64,000 nucleotides of DNA, taken from assembly GCF_024436065.1 (NCBI RefSeq), contig NZ_JANFNS010000001.1:310001-374000 (forward strand), given 5' to 3'. Below the pieces are notes generated by a model, which saw nothing but the letters and a program-made list of their open reading frames with translations, did not search any database and was not told the DNA's origin. Of this stretch, positions 38,371 through 47,075 are shown piece by piece (positions within the stretch are counted from its first letter, which is position 1; every line of letters starts with the position of its first letter). The translations under genes and the position numbers were made by a program. This stretch comes from Saccharibacillus sp. JS10. Its GTDB lineage: Bacteria > Bacillota > Bacilli > Paenibacillales > Paenibacillaceae.

Positions 38371-39288
38371 TTACCTATTCTCCCAATCTTGTTCAAGAAA
38401 CTCAGAGTTAATTACGACGCCAACCAACGATCCGCTAGATACCGCTGCTGCAATCTGATACATACGTGAAGCACTATCTCCCGTTCCGAACACACCTGAA
38501 ATATTAGAACGACCCATTTCGTCAACTTGCATAGCGCCAAACTCGGTCATGGTGCAACCCATTTTTTGCGGAAGGTCGGAACCTGAAATGAGTTTGGGAG
38601 CAAAAAAGATAGAAGTACGCGGCACTTCGGTGCCGTCTTCTAACAAAATCGCATGTGTCTGACCGTCTTCCGACAAGATCTCACGAATCTTGGCATCGTA
38701 GATTGTAATCCCACGACTGCTTAACTGCTCGACTTCTTCATCTGGACGAGGACTGCCGTCGGTGAATACGATCAGATCGCTTGTCCATCCCGATAACGTT
38801 CGTGCCAAATGCAAAGCATGATCGCCTGCTATGATAGCGGTAGGTCGATCTTGCATCTCCCATCCATCGCAATACGGGCAGACAAAAGCGCTTTTCCCGT
38901 ATACGTCTTGTAGCCCTTTTACCTCAAGCGGTGCATCTTTCATTCCTGTCGCAAAAATGATTTTGGCACCTTGATAAGTGGTTCCTGAACTTGCCTTGAC
39001 CTCAAAATGACCATCCGTTCCTGTTACGTCCGTCACAGTCTCTTGTACAAAAGAAACCGATGGATAAGCTGAAATTTGCTCCCGAGCAATTTGACGAAAC
39101 TCCGCTGGAGCAATGCCGTCCCGTGTCAAAAATCCATGCGATTCGTGAGTTACCCGGTTACGCGGTAAAGCTTCGTCGATCACAAGTACATGTCGTCTAG
39201 CCCGCCCTAATACAAGAGCAGCGCTCATTCCAGCAGGCCCTCCGCCAATAATGATTACGTCGACTTTATTTGATAACGAATCTGACAT
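38371..39288 (-). CDS. Thioredoxin reductase-like FAD/NAD(P) oxidoreductase
   Basis: This 305-residue flavoprotein has an N-terminal FAD motif (IIGGGPAGMSAALVLGRA), a redox CPYCDGW in the middle (about residue 135), a second Rossmann site (AIIAGDHALHLART, an altered GGG) and the FAD motif VFGTGDSASRMYQIAAA. The layout is that of low-molecular-weight thioredoxin reductases, but the altered NADPH site and the strong operator upstream suggest a specialised, induced disulfide reductase. Confidence 0.82.
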   Translation of the reverse strand: MSDSLSNKVDVIIIGGGPAGMSAALVLGRARRHVLVIDEALPRNRVTHESHGFLTRDGIAPAEFRQIAREQISAYPSVSFVQETVTDVTGTDGHFEVKASSGTTYQGAKIIFATGMKDAPLEVKGLQDVYGKSAFVCPYCDGWEMQDRPTAIIAGDHALHLARTLSGWTSDLIVFTDGSPRPDEEVEQLSSRGITIYDAKIREILSEDGQTHAILLEDGTEVPRTSIFFAPKLISGSDLPQKMGCTMTEFGAMQVDEMGRSNISGVFGTGDSASRMYQIAAAVSSGSLVGVVINSEFLEQDWENR

Positions 39289-39310
39289 TCCGATCTCTCC
39301 TTTTTAATAA

Positions 39311-39368
39311 CTATTATAGATACTTTATGTCTTTAATTAAAATAAAAGACTTTATGTATCTATAATAG
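39311..39368. promoter_or_regulatory. Operator/promoter of the thioredoxin reductase-like gene
   Basis: A perfect 13-bp inverted repeat, CTATTATAGATAC (39311-39323) and GTATCTATAATAG (39356-39368), covers the TATAAT -10 box of the minus-strand promoter. Between the arms the ACTTTATGT motif occurs twice in direct orientation. This is a likely repressor site of a redox regulator. Confidence 0.7.
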
Positions 39369-39403
39369 ACATATTCATTCTTGCTTGTCAATTCCAAAAA
39401 AAG

Positions 39404-39433
39404 AAAGCTCCTCTATCGATGTAGAGAAGCTTT
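39404..39433 (-). terminator. Terminator of the siderophore-binding protein gene
   Basis: AAAGCTTCTCTA pairs with TAGAGGAGCTTT (one mismatch), followed by CTTTTTTT on the minus strand. Confidence 0.78.
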
Positions 39434-39445
39434 GCATGTTCGATA

Positions 39446-40456
39446 TTATTTTGTCGATTTCAAGCTTTCGGTAATGAAGTCCAACTGTCCTTCAAGCGAT
39501 ACCGGATCGTTGTACGTATCGGAAGTGGCATCCAATTGGAAGACATGCCCTGCTTTTACTGCGGGGAGATTTTTCCAGATGCTATTGCCGTAGATTTTTT
39601 GCGGATCGCTATCGTCGCCCGACCAGCGACTTGTGAAAATAATATCGCCTGCATATTCCGGTAATAGTTCAAGCGAGATCGAAGCAAATCCTGTACCGCT
39701 ATCAATGACTTCCGCTTGTGCTTTTTCTGGTGCTTTCAAGCCGAATTCGCCATACAAAATCTCGCCGCCGCGTCCATAGTTATGACCGAATACATACAGA
39801 CCTTTGTCATATGGATTCAAGATCGATACTGTGCGATCGCCTACGATTTCTTGCATTTGAGGTTTCAATTCAGCGATTTTCGCTTCCCATTTCTCGACCC
39901 AAGCTTTGGCTGCGTCTTCGCGGTTTGTTAATTTGCCCATTTCGATCATCAGATCTTTGTAATTATGCTTGCCATACTCCAATTGAACGACAGGCGCAAT
40001 CGCAGACAATTGATCCAGCCCTTCTGTTCCTTTGTATGCAATGATCAAATCAGGTTTCAAGCTCAAAATCGGTTCGGCAGTTGGCAACTCGCCCAAATCT
40101 GTCGTGCCTTCCGCTGCCAATTGCTTTTCGATATATTTGTTATGGATTGCTCCAGTTAGAGCACCTACGACAGGCGCATCGAGAGCTACAAAATATCCCG
40201 TTGTAAAAGCAGTCAAATCCACGATCCGTTGCGGATTTTTGGGAACTTGAATATCGCCGACATCAGATGCGTAAGTAACCATTTCGCCTTCTGTTGCCGC
40301 GTTGTCTTCGGTAGCTGGTTGAGCAGCTGTTTCATCAGTCGTTGCCGTTGTCGAGCTAGGTGCTGCATCATTGCTTGTCGCTTGTCCACATGCACTCAGT
40401 ACCAAGATTAGAACCAGTGCAAACATGAACAAGACTGTATTCGATTTTTTTAACAA
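39446..40456 (-). CDS. Iron-siderophore ABC transporter substrate-binding lipoprotein
   Basis: The 336-residue precursor has a lipobox (LVLSACGQ) and a FhuD/FeuA-type binding domain (VGDIQVPKNPQRIVDL, then LKPDLIIAYKGTEGL, then LPAVKAGHVFQLD). It is predicted to bind ferric siderophores at the membrane surface for an ABC importer coded elsewhere. The start is a TTG at 40456 behind AGGTGGG. A Fur box lies at 40487-40501, so it should be induced by iron starvation. No permease genes are adjacent. Confidence 0.87.
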   Translation of the reverse strand: MLKKSNTVLFMFALVLILVLSACGQATSNDAAPSSTTATTDETAAQPATEDNAATEGEMVTYASDVGDIQVPKNPQRIVDLTAFTTGYFVALDAPVVGALTGAIHNKYIEKQLAAEGTTDLGELPTAEPILSLKPDLIIAYKGTEGLDQLSAIAPVVQLEYGKHNYKDLMIEMGKLTNREDAAKAWVEKWEAKIAELKPQMQEIVGDRTVSILNPYDKGLYVFGHNYGRGGEILYGEFGLKAPEKAQAEVIDSGTGFASISLELLPEYAGDIIFTSRWSGDDSDPQKIYGNSIWKNLPAVKAGHVFQLDATSDTYNDPVSLEGQLDFITESLKSTK

Positions 40457-40486
40457 AACAAACCCACCTTTTTTCTCTTTTGATAT

Positions 40487-40501
40487 TGATAATCGTTATC
40501 A
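40487..40501. promoter_or_regulatory. Fur box
   Basis: TGATAATCGTTATCA differs from the Bacillus 7-1-7 consensus TGATAATNATTATCA at one base. It lies 30 nt upstream of the siderophore-binding protein start. Confidence 0.85.
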
Positions 40502-40581
40502 AATAAGGTATCACGTCATTTGTTATTTGACAAGCAAATTTTTAGATATGAATAAAAAGGTAAAGATTCTTCCTTGCATGA

Positions 40582-41049
40582 TTACTTAATTTGGATCGAT
40601 AAGCTATAACTTGCATAATCTTCATTTCCCCATACGCTCCAAATCTGAAGTGCGTAATAACCGCTTAAATTCGGTAAAGTCACCGTTTTTCCATCAACTC
40701 TTGTAGGGATTGCAGGAGCTTGAGGATTTTCCATACTAATTAAGTTGGCGGATAACTGGAAAGGCTCTTCTTCTTCAAACTTCAGACGAATCCCCCCTTT
40801 TTTCGGTAATTCGTGAACGTCTTCGTGAAGAACTTGCATCGTCGGTGGCTCAGAATCCGATTCGGTACCTTGCCACGAATAACTACCTAGTACAGGCGTA
40901 GACATTTCTTGACCATTCAAGCGTGTAGCGGTTAGACCAGGAGGTGTGTGGACAGACTGACAACTGGATAATATCAGCAAAAGTGAAAGTAAGATCGTCA
41001 GCATCATAATTTTCGATCGAGCAGAAACAGAGTTTAGATTCAAAATCAC
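40582..41049 (-). CDS. Small lipoprotein, paralogue of the gene at 42098
   Basis: The 155-residue precursor has a signal peptide with lipobox LILSSC. The mature part has GSYSWQGTESDSEPPTMQV, IRLKFEEEEPFQL and YYALQIWSVWGNEDYASYSLSI. The same order of motifs (GSYNWGNTKADSGDP, VELNFGKTQPTKI and YVLAVLAKWENGNQVTYAASF) is seen in the lipoprotein at 42098-42613. The two flank an unrelated gene. Function unknown; it may be a surface-exposed beta-sandwich. Confidence 0.65.
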   Translation of the reverse strand: MILNLNSVSARSKIMMLTILLSLLLILSSCQSVHTPPGLTATRLNGQEMSTPVLGSYSWQGTESDSEPPTMQVLHEDVHELPKKGGIRLKFEEEEPFQLSANLISMENPQAPAIPTRVDGKTVTLPNLSGYYALQIWSVWGNEDYASYSLSIQIK

Positions 41050-41112
41050 ACTATCCTTTCTATACCTATTAAATCTATTTTATTCCATTTTTCAAAAAGG
41101 AGCTAGTGCAAA

Positions 41113-41144
41113 AAAGACCTTTCCTTATAGAAGGAAAAGTCTTT
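41113..41144 (-). terminator. Terminator of the gene at 41171
   Basis: AAAGAC-TTTTCCTT pairs with AAGGAAA-GTCTTT, with TTTTTT following on the minus strand. Confidence 0.78.
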
Positions 41145-41170
41145 TGCCATTCGATTTTAAATACCGTCCA

Positions 41171-41923
41171 TTAATAGGCTTTTTCTTGCTCGATTCCAAG
41201 ATTTAGCTCAAGATTCATTTCCCTGCGTCCCAAAATTAATTCGATCTCAAGTAAGCGATCCGCTAGTCGAAGTGGAATACATTCGTACAATTGTCGCCAC
41301 GTCATGAATTGTTCCGGTAACAATCGATATTCCGTATATTCCAAGGCAGGCTTGAATGCAAAAGAATGCAAGTAACGTTTCACTCGTGTATGGAGTGTGT
41401 CGCTGTCCTCTTCTGACGCTAACAAACAAGCGATTTCTCCATTCGCATAAAGCCCGTCAACACCTGCACGAGAACCGGCTGCTAAATAGAGATCCGGTAA
41501 TAATTCAAATACCTCCGGCATCGGCGATAACGCATGTTTACCCGGTTGAGCGAACAATCGTACATGCGTGTTATCGCTGAGGTTGCTTCGATTTTTGAGC
41601 AGCCCTTTTAAAATACGTCCGTGGAAAGTCACTTCGCAATCCAGCACTTCCCCATTTGGCCCGACATAGACCCAGACCTGTTCCACTTGATAAATATGCC
41701 CAATTTCGTAATCCCACCATACCGCATATTCCAAAATAAATTCGGTCCGGCAATCACTTTCTTCGAACGATCGCGGAAAAGATGGAGAAGACTCGTCTGT
41801 TCTCAACACAGTAAACCCAACTAGATTGGGAAGAAAAGGTTCGCGCAAGTCGAACATTAAGTAAGGCGCGTAGCGTTCGCAAAGCGTGCGCTCTTGATCT
41901 TCAAGTAATCGGGATTGGTTCAT
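41171..41923 (-). CDS. Conserved hypothetical protein
   Basis: This 250-residue protein, probably cytoplasmic, starts at 41923 behind GAAGGAG at 8 nt. It contains a striking core: FILEYAVWWDYEIGHIYQVE, then QVWVYVGPNGEVLDCEVTFHG, with Asp, His and Glu spaced like a metal site, and LFAQPGKHALSPMPEVFEL. I recall similar unnamed Firmicutes proteins but cannot give a family. It lies between the two paralogous lipoprotein genes. Function unknown. Confidence 0.6.
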   Translation of the reverse strand: MNQSRLLEDQERTLCERYAPYLMFDLREPFLPNLVGFTVLRTDESSPSFPRSFEESDCRTEFILEYAVWWDYEIGHIYQVEQVWVYVGPNGEVLDCEVTFHGRILKGLLKNRSNLSDNTHVRLFAQPGKHALSPMPEVFELLPDLYLAAGSRAGVDGLYANGEIACLLASEEDSDTLHTRVKRYLHSFAFKPALEYTEYRLLPEQFMTWRQLYECIPLRLADRLLEIELILGRREMNLELNLGIEQEKAY

Positions 41924-42097
41924 CTTTTCAACTCCTTCACTTAACATTTCACTACATCTCTACCTAATATCCATTCTCGAATACGTATTCATTTTCCCTA
42001 TACGCTTATTTTGAGGGAACAATGTTCGGTGAATGTTAAGCGAGATAGAAAGAAGCGTTAAGTTTGTTCAAAAAATGAGCCAATTACGGTGGGTTTG

Positions 42098-42613
42098 TTA
42101 ACGAGTGCGAGTATCGAAAGAAGCGGCGTAAGTCACTTGATTCCCATTTTCCCATTTGGCTAATACAGCAAGAACATAAGGCTTCTTTTCCTCAGGAAGT
42201 ACGACTATGCCTTCTCGAACGTTTAACCGTTGATTGGGACCTCCATCCGGTGACCAGATTTTCGCTCTAATCTTAGTCGGCTGCGTTTTTCCAAAATTAA
42301 GTTCAACTTGACCTGAAGACTCGGTTCGATAAATCGGCTTATCTTGAACCAGCGTTAAAGGATCACCCGAATCAGCTTTCGTATTGCCCCAATTATAGCT
42401 GCCCGTTACGAATTTAATTTTGGTGTCACCAGACGAGGCTCCAAGTTCTGGAGGTTGCTTTAAGGTAACCGTTTTATGTGAGCCGTTACTCGCTACCGCT
42501 GAAAGATTGGGCGGTTCATCGTTAGAGCAAGCTGTCGTCAATAGTATTGCGGAACTGACGCATACAATCAGACTGCCTATTTGAAGTGTTTTCTTGCTTT
42601 TATATCGATTCAT
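42098..42613 (-). CDS. Small lipoprotein, paralogue of the gene at 40582
   Basis: The 171-residue precursor has a lipobox (LLTTACSN). The mature part shares motif order with the lipoprotein at 40582 (see there), including the GSYNWG segment. The ATG has an AAGGAGAG site. No catalytic motif is visible; it is probably a surface-anchored beta protein. An ancient local duplication is inferred. Confidence 0.65.
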   Translation of the reverse strand: MNRYKSKKTLQIGSLIVCVSSAILLTTACSNDEPPNLSAVASNGSHKTVTLKQPPELGASSGDTKIKFVTGSYNWGNTKADSGDPLTLVQDKPIYRTESSGQVELNFGKTQPTKIRAKIWSPDGGPNQRLNVREGIVVLPEEKKPYVLAVLAKWENGNQVTYAASFDTRTR

Positions 42614-42689
42614 CGTACATCTCTCCTTTTTTTCTAGACGATAAATTTTTGGGGAAGGTTGCTTATCTGCCTATAATTGTCTAACAAAA

Positions 42690-42717
42690 AACCTGACCGC
42701 TCGAAAGCGATCAGGTT
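42690..42717 (-). terminator. Terminator of the esterase-GNAT gene
   Basis: AACCTGA-CGCT pairs with AGCG-TCAGGTT around CGAA (one mismatch), with TTTTTTG on the minus strand. Confidence 0.82.
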
Positions 42718-42730
42718 TACATGTATGCTT

Positions 42731-44047
42731 CTACTGTTCTTCCAAAAGGTCTTTTGGGTTGATGATGGCTAGGCGTACATGGTCTTGCCAACGTCCATTG
42801 ATATGCACTTGGCTTCGGCAAATGCCTTCGCGTTCAAATCCGGCTTTTTCCAATACGCGCAGCGAAGCTTGGTTATGCGGCATGACGCCCGCTTCGATTC
42901 GATGGAATGCCAATACTTCAAAAGCATAGCGAACGATAAATCGTACGGCTTCGGTCATATATCCTTTTCCATTGAAATCTTGATCCATTGCATAGCCAAT
43001 AATTGCACTTTGCAAATTGCTTCGAAGGATATCCATTAAGGCTACGTTGCCAATCAATATGCCGGATTCCCGCTCGCGGATCATGAACATATAAAAGGTA
43101 TCAGCATTCGCGGCTTCGACTGCTCGTTGGATACGTGCTTGCTGTTCTTTTTTTGTATAAAAAGTTTCTTCGCGAGTAGCCGCGAATTGGCGGAACAACT
43201 CTTTGTTTTTCACTTCAAGCGCCAGTAAATCTTCTAAATCTTGCTCGGTAACCAATTGAATCTGTAATCGTTCGGTACCGTCATGGTATAAGCCAAGTGC
43301 AGAAGTTTGATGTTCCGTATTGAGATTTGAGGGTTGAGAGTTCACTAAAGATCCTTCTCCTTTGGGCTCTATTTTGTCGATAGAAGGTCTGAACGTAGAT
43401 CGATGTTCCAAAAACCAACGATATAACCCCTGATTGGCATAGACATGTTTCCAACAATCGTGACCGACCCCGGGATGTAGCGTGAGTTCGACTTCTGCTC
43501 CTTCTTCGCGAAGCGCTTCGGCAATTTTTTCCGACTCTGACGACCGAATAACTTGATCGTCTGTGCCGTGGAAAATCCATGCGGGTATGTGTTTGAGCTC
43601 TTGCGCGTGCCTCGGATCGCCTCCGCCGGATACGGGCGCAATCGCAGCGAACCGATGCGGATGATGAAGCGCCAAATGCCACACCCCATAAGCCCCCATA
43701 CTGAACCCCGTTACATACACCCGATCGGTATCGATCCGAAATTGCTGCTCTAATTCATCCAAGATCGTTACGACTTCGTCTTCGCGTGTATTCCAAAAAC
43801 TCCCGAGCGGGCATTGAGGAGCCACCACGATAAAAGGGAAGTCGTGCTGCTGCTCGATATAAGCCGGCAATCCTTCTTTTCGAATACTGTCCAGATCGGC
43901 TCCGCTTCCTCCTGCTCCATGTAGATAGACAATCAGCGGCAACTTTTTTGTATCGTTTTCGTTATAGGACAATGGAAGGTAAAGCAAATACTTCATATGT
44001 ATCTTTTTGAGAATTTCTTTGTCGATTTGGAATTCTTGTCCGTTCAT
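42731..44047 (-). CDS. Fusion of a PHB depolymerase-like esterase and a GNAT acetyltransferase
   Basis: This 438-residue single frame joins two enzymes. Residues about 1-220 are an alpha/beta hydrolase of the dienelactone-hydrolase/polyhydroxybutyrate-depolymerase type: YLHGAGGSGADL, nucleophile in TGFSMGAYGVW, HGTDDQVI, and the histidine in GVGHDCW. Residues about 255-430 are a RimJ/RimL-type N-acetyltransferase: IGYAMDQDFNGKGYMTEAV with the acetyl-CoA loop, then NQASLRVLEKAGFEREG. A Ser/Asn/Thr-rich linker joins them. There is no signal peptide. Substrates unknown. Confidence 0.82.
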   Translation of the reverse strand: MNGQEFQIDKEILKKIHMKYLLYLPLSYNENDTKKLPLIVYLHGAGGSGADLDSIRKEGLPAYIEQQHDFPFIVVAPQCPLGSFWNTREDEVVTILDELEQQFRIDTDRVYVTGFSMGAYGVWHLALHHPHRFAAIAPVSGGGDPRHAQELKHIPAWIFHGTDDQVIRSSESEKIAEALREEGAEVELTLHPGVGHDCWKHVYANQGLYRWFLEHRSTFRPSIDKIEPKGEGSLVNSQPSNLNTEHQTSALGLYHDGTERLQIQLVTEQDLEDLLALEVKNKELFRQFAATREETFYTKKEQQARIQRAVEAANADTFYMFMIRERESGILIGNVALMDILRSNLQSAIIGYAMDQDFNGKGYMTEAVRFIVRYAFEVLAFHRIEAGVMPHNQASLRVLEKAGFEREGICRSQVHINGRWQDHVRLAIINPKDLLEEQ

Positions 44048-44083
44048 GATGTCTACCCTCCTTGAATGATGTCCTGTTGAAGT

Positions 44084-45079
44084 CTAATGGATCGCGCTGA
44101 GTACATCGATCAACATCTGCTTAAAGCGTGAACGATCAATGCCTTCGCAGACGCGCACATTAGGTTCAAAGCCGAGGCGTCCGTTAATATCCACGACGCT
44201 ATAACCGCGAGTCCACTTACCCTGTGTCTCTACATCAACAAAATACGACTGGCTTTTTGTCATAATCGATTCGTCAGCGGCAACTGCCATAAGCAGCGTA
44301 TCCGGATGGGTTGTCCCGTTTAGACGATGTACGGTTTTGTTAAACTGCATCACGACTTTGTTGACTGCGCCAAAAAAGGCTGCACCGGATGTGCCGAGAG
44401 CTGCAATCTCTGCATGATCGTCGTCGTCCATCAGCGAAAAGTCGATACACATATCCCAGCCGACCATCGTCGTTGGAATACCGGAATTCAGTACCAGACT
44501 TGCGGCTTCGGGATCGGTATAAAAGTTATATTCGGCAGCAGGCGTAATATTTCCAAGTGAGTTATTTGTACCGCCCATCACATATAAGTGTGCGATTTTC
44601 GGCACGATCGTTGGATCTTTTTGAATCGCCATTGCGATATTCGTGAGTGGCGCAATCGCAAGCAGCGTGATTTCCCCAGAATAACGATGTACGGTATCAA
44701 TCAAGAAATCAACGGCATGACCTTCAGCGGGACGCTGCTCGGCAAGAGGAAAATTCGCACCGCCCATCCCATCACTGCCATGTACATCTTCAACGGTTAG
44801 ATGCGAAGGAGAATTCCAAGGCATCAACAACGGTCGTTCACAGCCTTTAAAAACAGGAATTTTCCCGTCTGCGCCACCTTGACCTGCTACTTGAATCGTA
44901 TAAAGTGCATTTTCGACTTCTTGGTCAAATTGTACGTTGCCGCCTGTCATCATAATGCCCATCACTTCAAAATGATGTAACGCGGTCAAAATCGCAATCG
45001 TATCATCTCCCGCGGTATCGGTATCAATGATGACTTTGCGGCGTTCTTTTGGATCTGACTTCGGTTGATATAGAGTCAT
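44084..45079 (-). CDS. Inosine/uridine-preferring nucleoside hydrolase family
   Basis: This 331-residue enzyme hydrolyses the N-glycosidic bond of nucleosides. The calcium-binding DTDTAGDDTIAI replaces the usual DTDPGIDD. Further motifs: LLAIAPLTNIA, YVMGGTN, and AAEYNFYTDPEAA with the active-site Asn-Phe. The ATG at 45079 has a weak AAAGG site. It lies between the esterase-GNAT gene and the SgrR-like gene on the same strand. Preferred nucleoside unknown. Confidence 0.87.
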   Translation of the reverse strand: MTLYQPKSDPKERRKVIIDTDTAGDDTIAILTALHHFEVMGIMMTGGNVQFDQEVENALYTIQVAGQGGADGKIPVFKGCERPLLMPWNSPSHLTVEDVHGSDGMGGANFPLAEQRPAEGHAVDFLIDTVHRYSGEITLLAIAPLTNIAMAIQKDPTIVPKIAHLYVMGGTNNSLGNITPAAEYNFYTDPEAASLVLNSGIPTTMVGWDMCIDFSLMDDDDHAEIAALGTSGAAFFGAVNKVVMQFNKTVHRLNGTTHPDTLLMAVAADESIMTKSQSYFVDVETQGKWTRGYSVVDINGRLGFEPNVRVCEGIDRSRFKQMLIDVLSAIH

Positions 45080-45160
45080 GAGTTATTCAGCCTTTCTTTC
45101 TGCAAATTGGTTGTTTGGTGTACCTGGATACATTAAGCATACGTCTGCGACCTTTTTCGT

Positions 45161-46924
45161 TCAATCTTTTTCGACGATTCCTTTGGTTTTTACCCATAAA
45201 CGCGATAAATTCGGGAATCCGAGTGCGTCCATACGCAGTCCGTATAAGTTTCGATTGAAATACCCTCTGTGATTGAGATGAGTGCCGTACAATAACCAAT
45301 TTTCGCGTTCCAGCAAAGCTTGCGCTTGTTCAAAAACCTCAGCCCGCCCTTCTTTTTCTTTGCCCATAAAACCGTCAAATAGCGAATGAAGTAACGTGAG
45401 TTGTTCCTCGTTTAATTTACGGTTCAGGTACGAACCTTTGTTTAAAAAGAAATTAAGTAACTCCAGTTCCCAATCGTCTTCCAACATTTCGGTTGCCCAT
45501 GATAACTCACCGGGATCCGCTTCGGTTCGACCTAACGATACATCGTGAGGGCTGGCTTCAAGAACAAGACCGATCTTTTTAGCACGCTGACATAACCATT
45601 CGACTTCGCTTCGTTCTTGCTTACGATCCATGAGCACGATTTTGAGTGTCTGACCTGCATATCCGCTTAGCGCCAGTAACTTCGCCGCTTCGGCTAACGA
45701 CCCTTGCTGAATGAAACTTCGCTGACTTCGCTCAGGTAAAAATCCGTTCGCCGGAGATAACAGATTGCCGCCCAGGTCTTCAATAATTTGGGTACGATCG
45801 TATAAAAGGCGAATGGCTTCGCGAAACCGCGGATGATGATGCGGTCCCGGCGTTTTGAAATTAAAAATCAGATAGCGACATCCCATCCCCGCTTGGTTAA
45901 GTTGACGGCTTTGCTCCAAATCTTCTTCTTCCGATAATTGATACGTCCGGCTTTCTTGCTGAATTCCCGGTAAAAACCACACGTCTACACGATCAATCAG
46001 CGGGCGATAACCGAAATAACCGTCAAAAGCACTCAGTGACAATTTACGGGGTTGAAGTTCGGTTAAACGAAAAGGTCCACTTCCGATCGGCAACCCTTCT
46101 TTTTCTTCAGTAGGCAAAATCGCTAAATACAAACACCCTACGATATGCAAAAAGAAAGCGTTCGTACGTGCTAAATCAAAAACAACGGTGTAATCGTCAG
46201 GCGTATGAACTTCTTCAATATCGACAAATAACGTGAGCGCCGGCGACTTTTTGCGACGGAGTCGTTCGAACGTTGCTTTCACATCTCGCGAGGTTAACAA
46301 CCGCCCGTCGTGGAAACGTACCCCTTTGCGCAGATAAAAAATCCACCGTGTCTGATCATCGTTGCTTTCCCAGCGATGTGCAAGTTTAGGTGAAAATTTT
46401 TCGGTTGCTGTATCGTAATCGACCAAGGTATCGAAAAGTTGCCCTAAAATATATAGCTCAAATACGGTATAGGCGAACGCTGGATCTAGATTTTCCAGAT
46501 GCTGTGCACGAATGATCTGTAATACATCGCTACCCGAGGATTGCTGCTCATTTTTTAGACCGAGATGAAGATGAAATCTAGACCATAATTCTTCTTTGAG
46601 CGACTCGTTCACTTCAATATGAGAAATAACGTCTAAAGCTTCACTGACCCGACCATTTTGCAGCAATTCATCGATCTTGATGGTCAAAATTTCAAAAGCT
46701 TTTTGATTAAAACAAAGACGGGACGTATTTCCTCTTCCTCTGCCCGCTTTCCACTCGATCCAACCTTTGTCTTCAAGTTTGCGGAGCACAAATTTGACGT
46801 TCCGTGGTGTACAGCACAACAGATTTGCAAGGTGATCGACGGTAACAGGGATATCGACGTGTTTCTCATGAAGCGTATGTAAATGATTATAGATTCTCAT
46901 ATATTGCAAGATGCTGTTGTCCAT
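45161..46924 (-). CDS. SgrR-family regulator with ABC solute-binding domain
   Basis: This 587-residue protein has an N-terminal SgrR-type winged helix (VDHLANLLCCTPRNVKFVLR, then GWIEWKAGRGRGNTSRLCF). It continues with a solute-binding protein family 5 domain (AHRWESNDDQTRWIFYLRKG, then VRFHDGRLLTSRDVKATFER). There is no signal peptide, so it senses a cytoplasmic ligand. The ATG follows GAAGGGAG. It is divergent from an MFS exporter, as sgrR is near setA in E. coli. It probably controls that exporter. Confidence 0.87.
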   Translation of the reverse strand: MDNSILQYMRIYNHLHTLHEKHVDIPVTVDHLANLLCCTPRNVKFVLRKLEDKGWIEWKAGRGRGNTSRLCFNQKAFEILTIKIDELLQNGRVSEALDVISHIEVNESLKEELWSRFHLHLGLKNEQQSSGSDVLQIIRAQHLENLDPAFAYTVFELYILGQLFDTLVDYDTATEKFSPKLAHRWESNDDQTRWIFYLRKGVRFHDGRLLTSRDVKATFERLRRKKSPALTLFVDIEEVHTPDDYTVVFDLARTNAFFLHIVGCLYLAILPTEEKEGLPIGSGPFRLTELQPRKLSLSAFDGYFGYRPLIDRVDVWFLPGIQQESRTYQLSEEEDLEQSRQLNQAGMGCRYLIFNFKTPGPHHHPRFREAIRLLYDRTQIIEDLGGNLLSPANGFLPERSQRSFIQQGSLAEAAKLLALSGYAGQTLKIVLMDRKQERSEVEWLCQRAKKIGLVLEASPHDVSLGRTEADPGELSWATEMLEDDWELELLNFFLNKGSYLNRKLNEEQLTLLHSLFDGFMGKEKEGRAEVFEQAQALLERENWLLYGTHLNHRGYFNRNLYGLRMDALGFPNLSRLWVKTKGIVEKD

Positions 46925-47075
46925 AATGCTGTCTCCCTTCTCATGATCAATTCAAAAAAACCTTATCTATATAGAATCCTATAAAAGGTGAAAAAAGCAA
47001 ATGCTTTCTTACTCTTTTTCTTCTCCTTTTCGCTCGTTACAATGAATACAGTTGAACAGAAGGAGCGGAAAGCCT

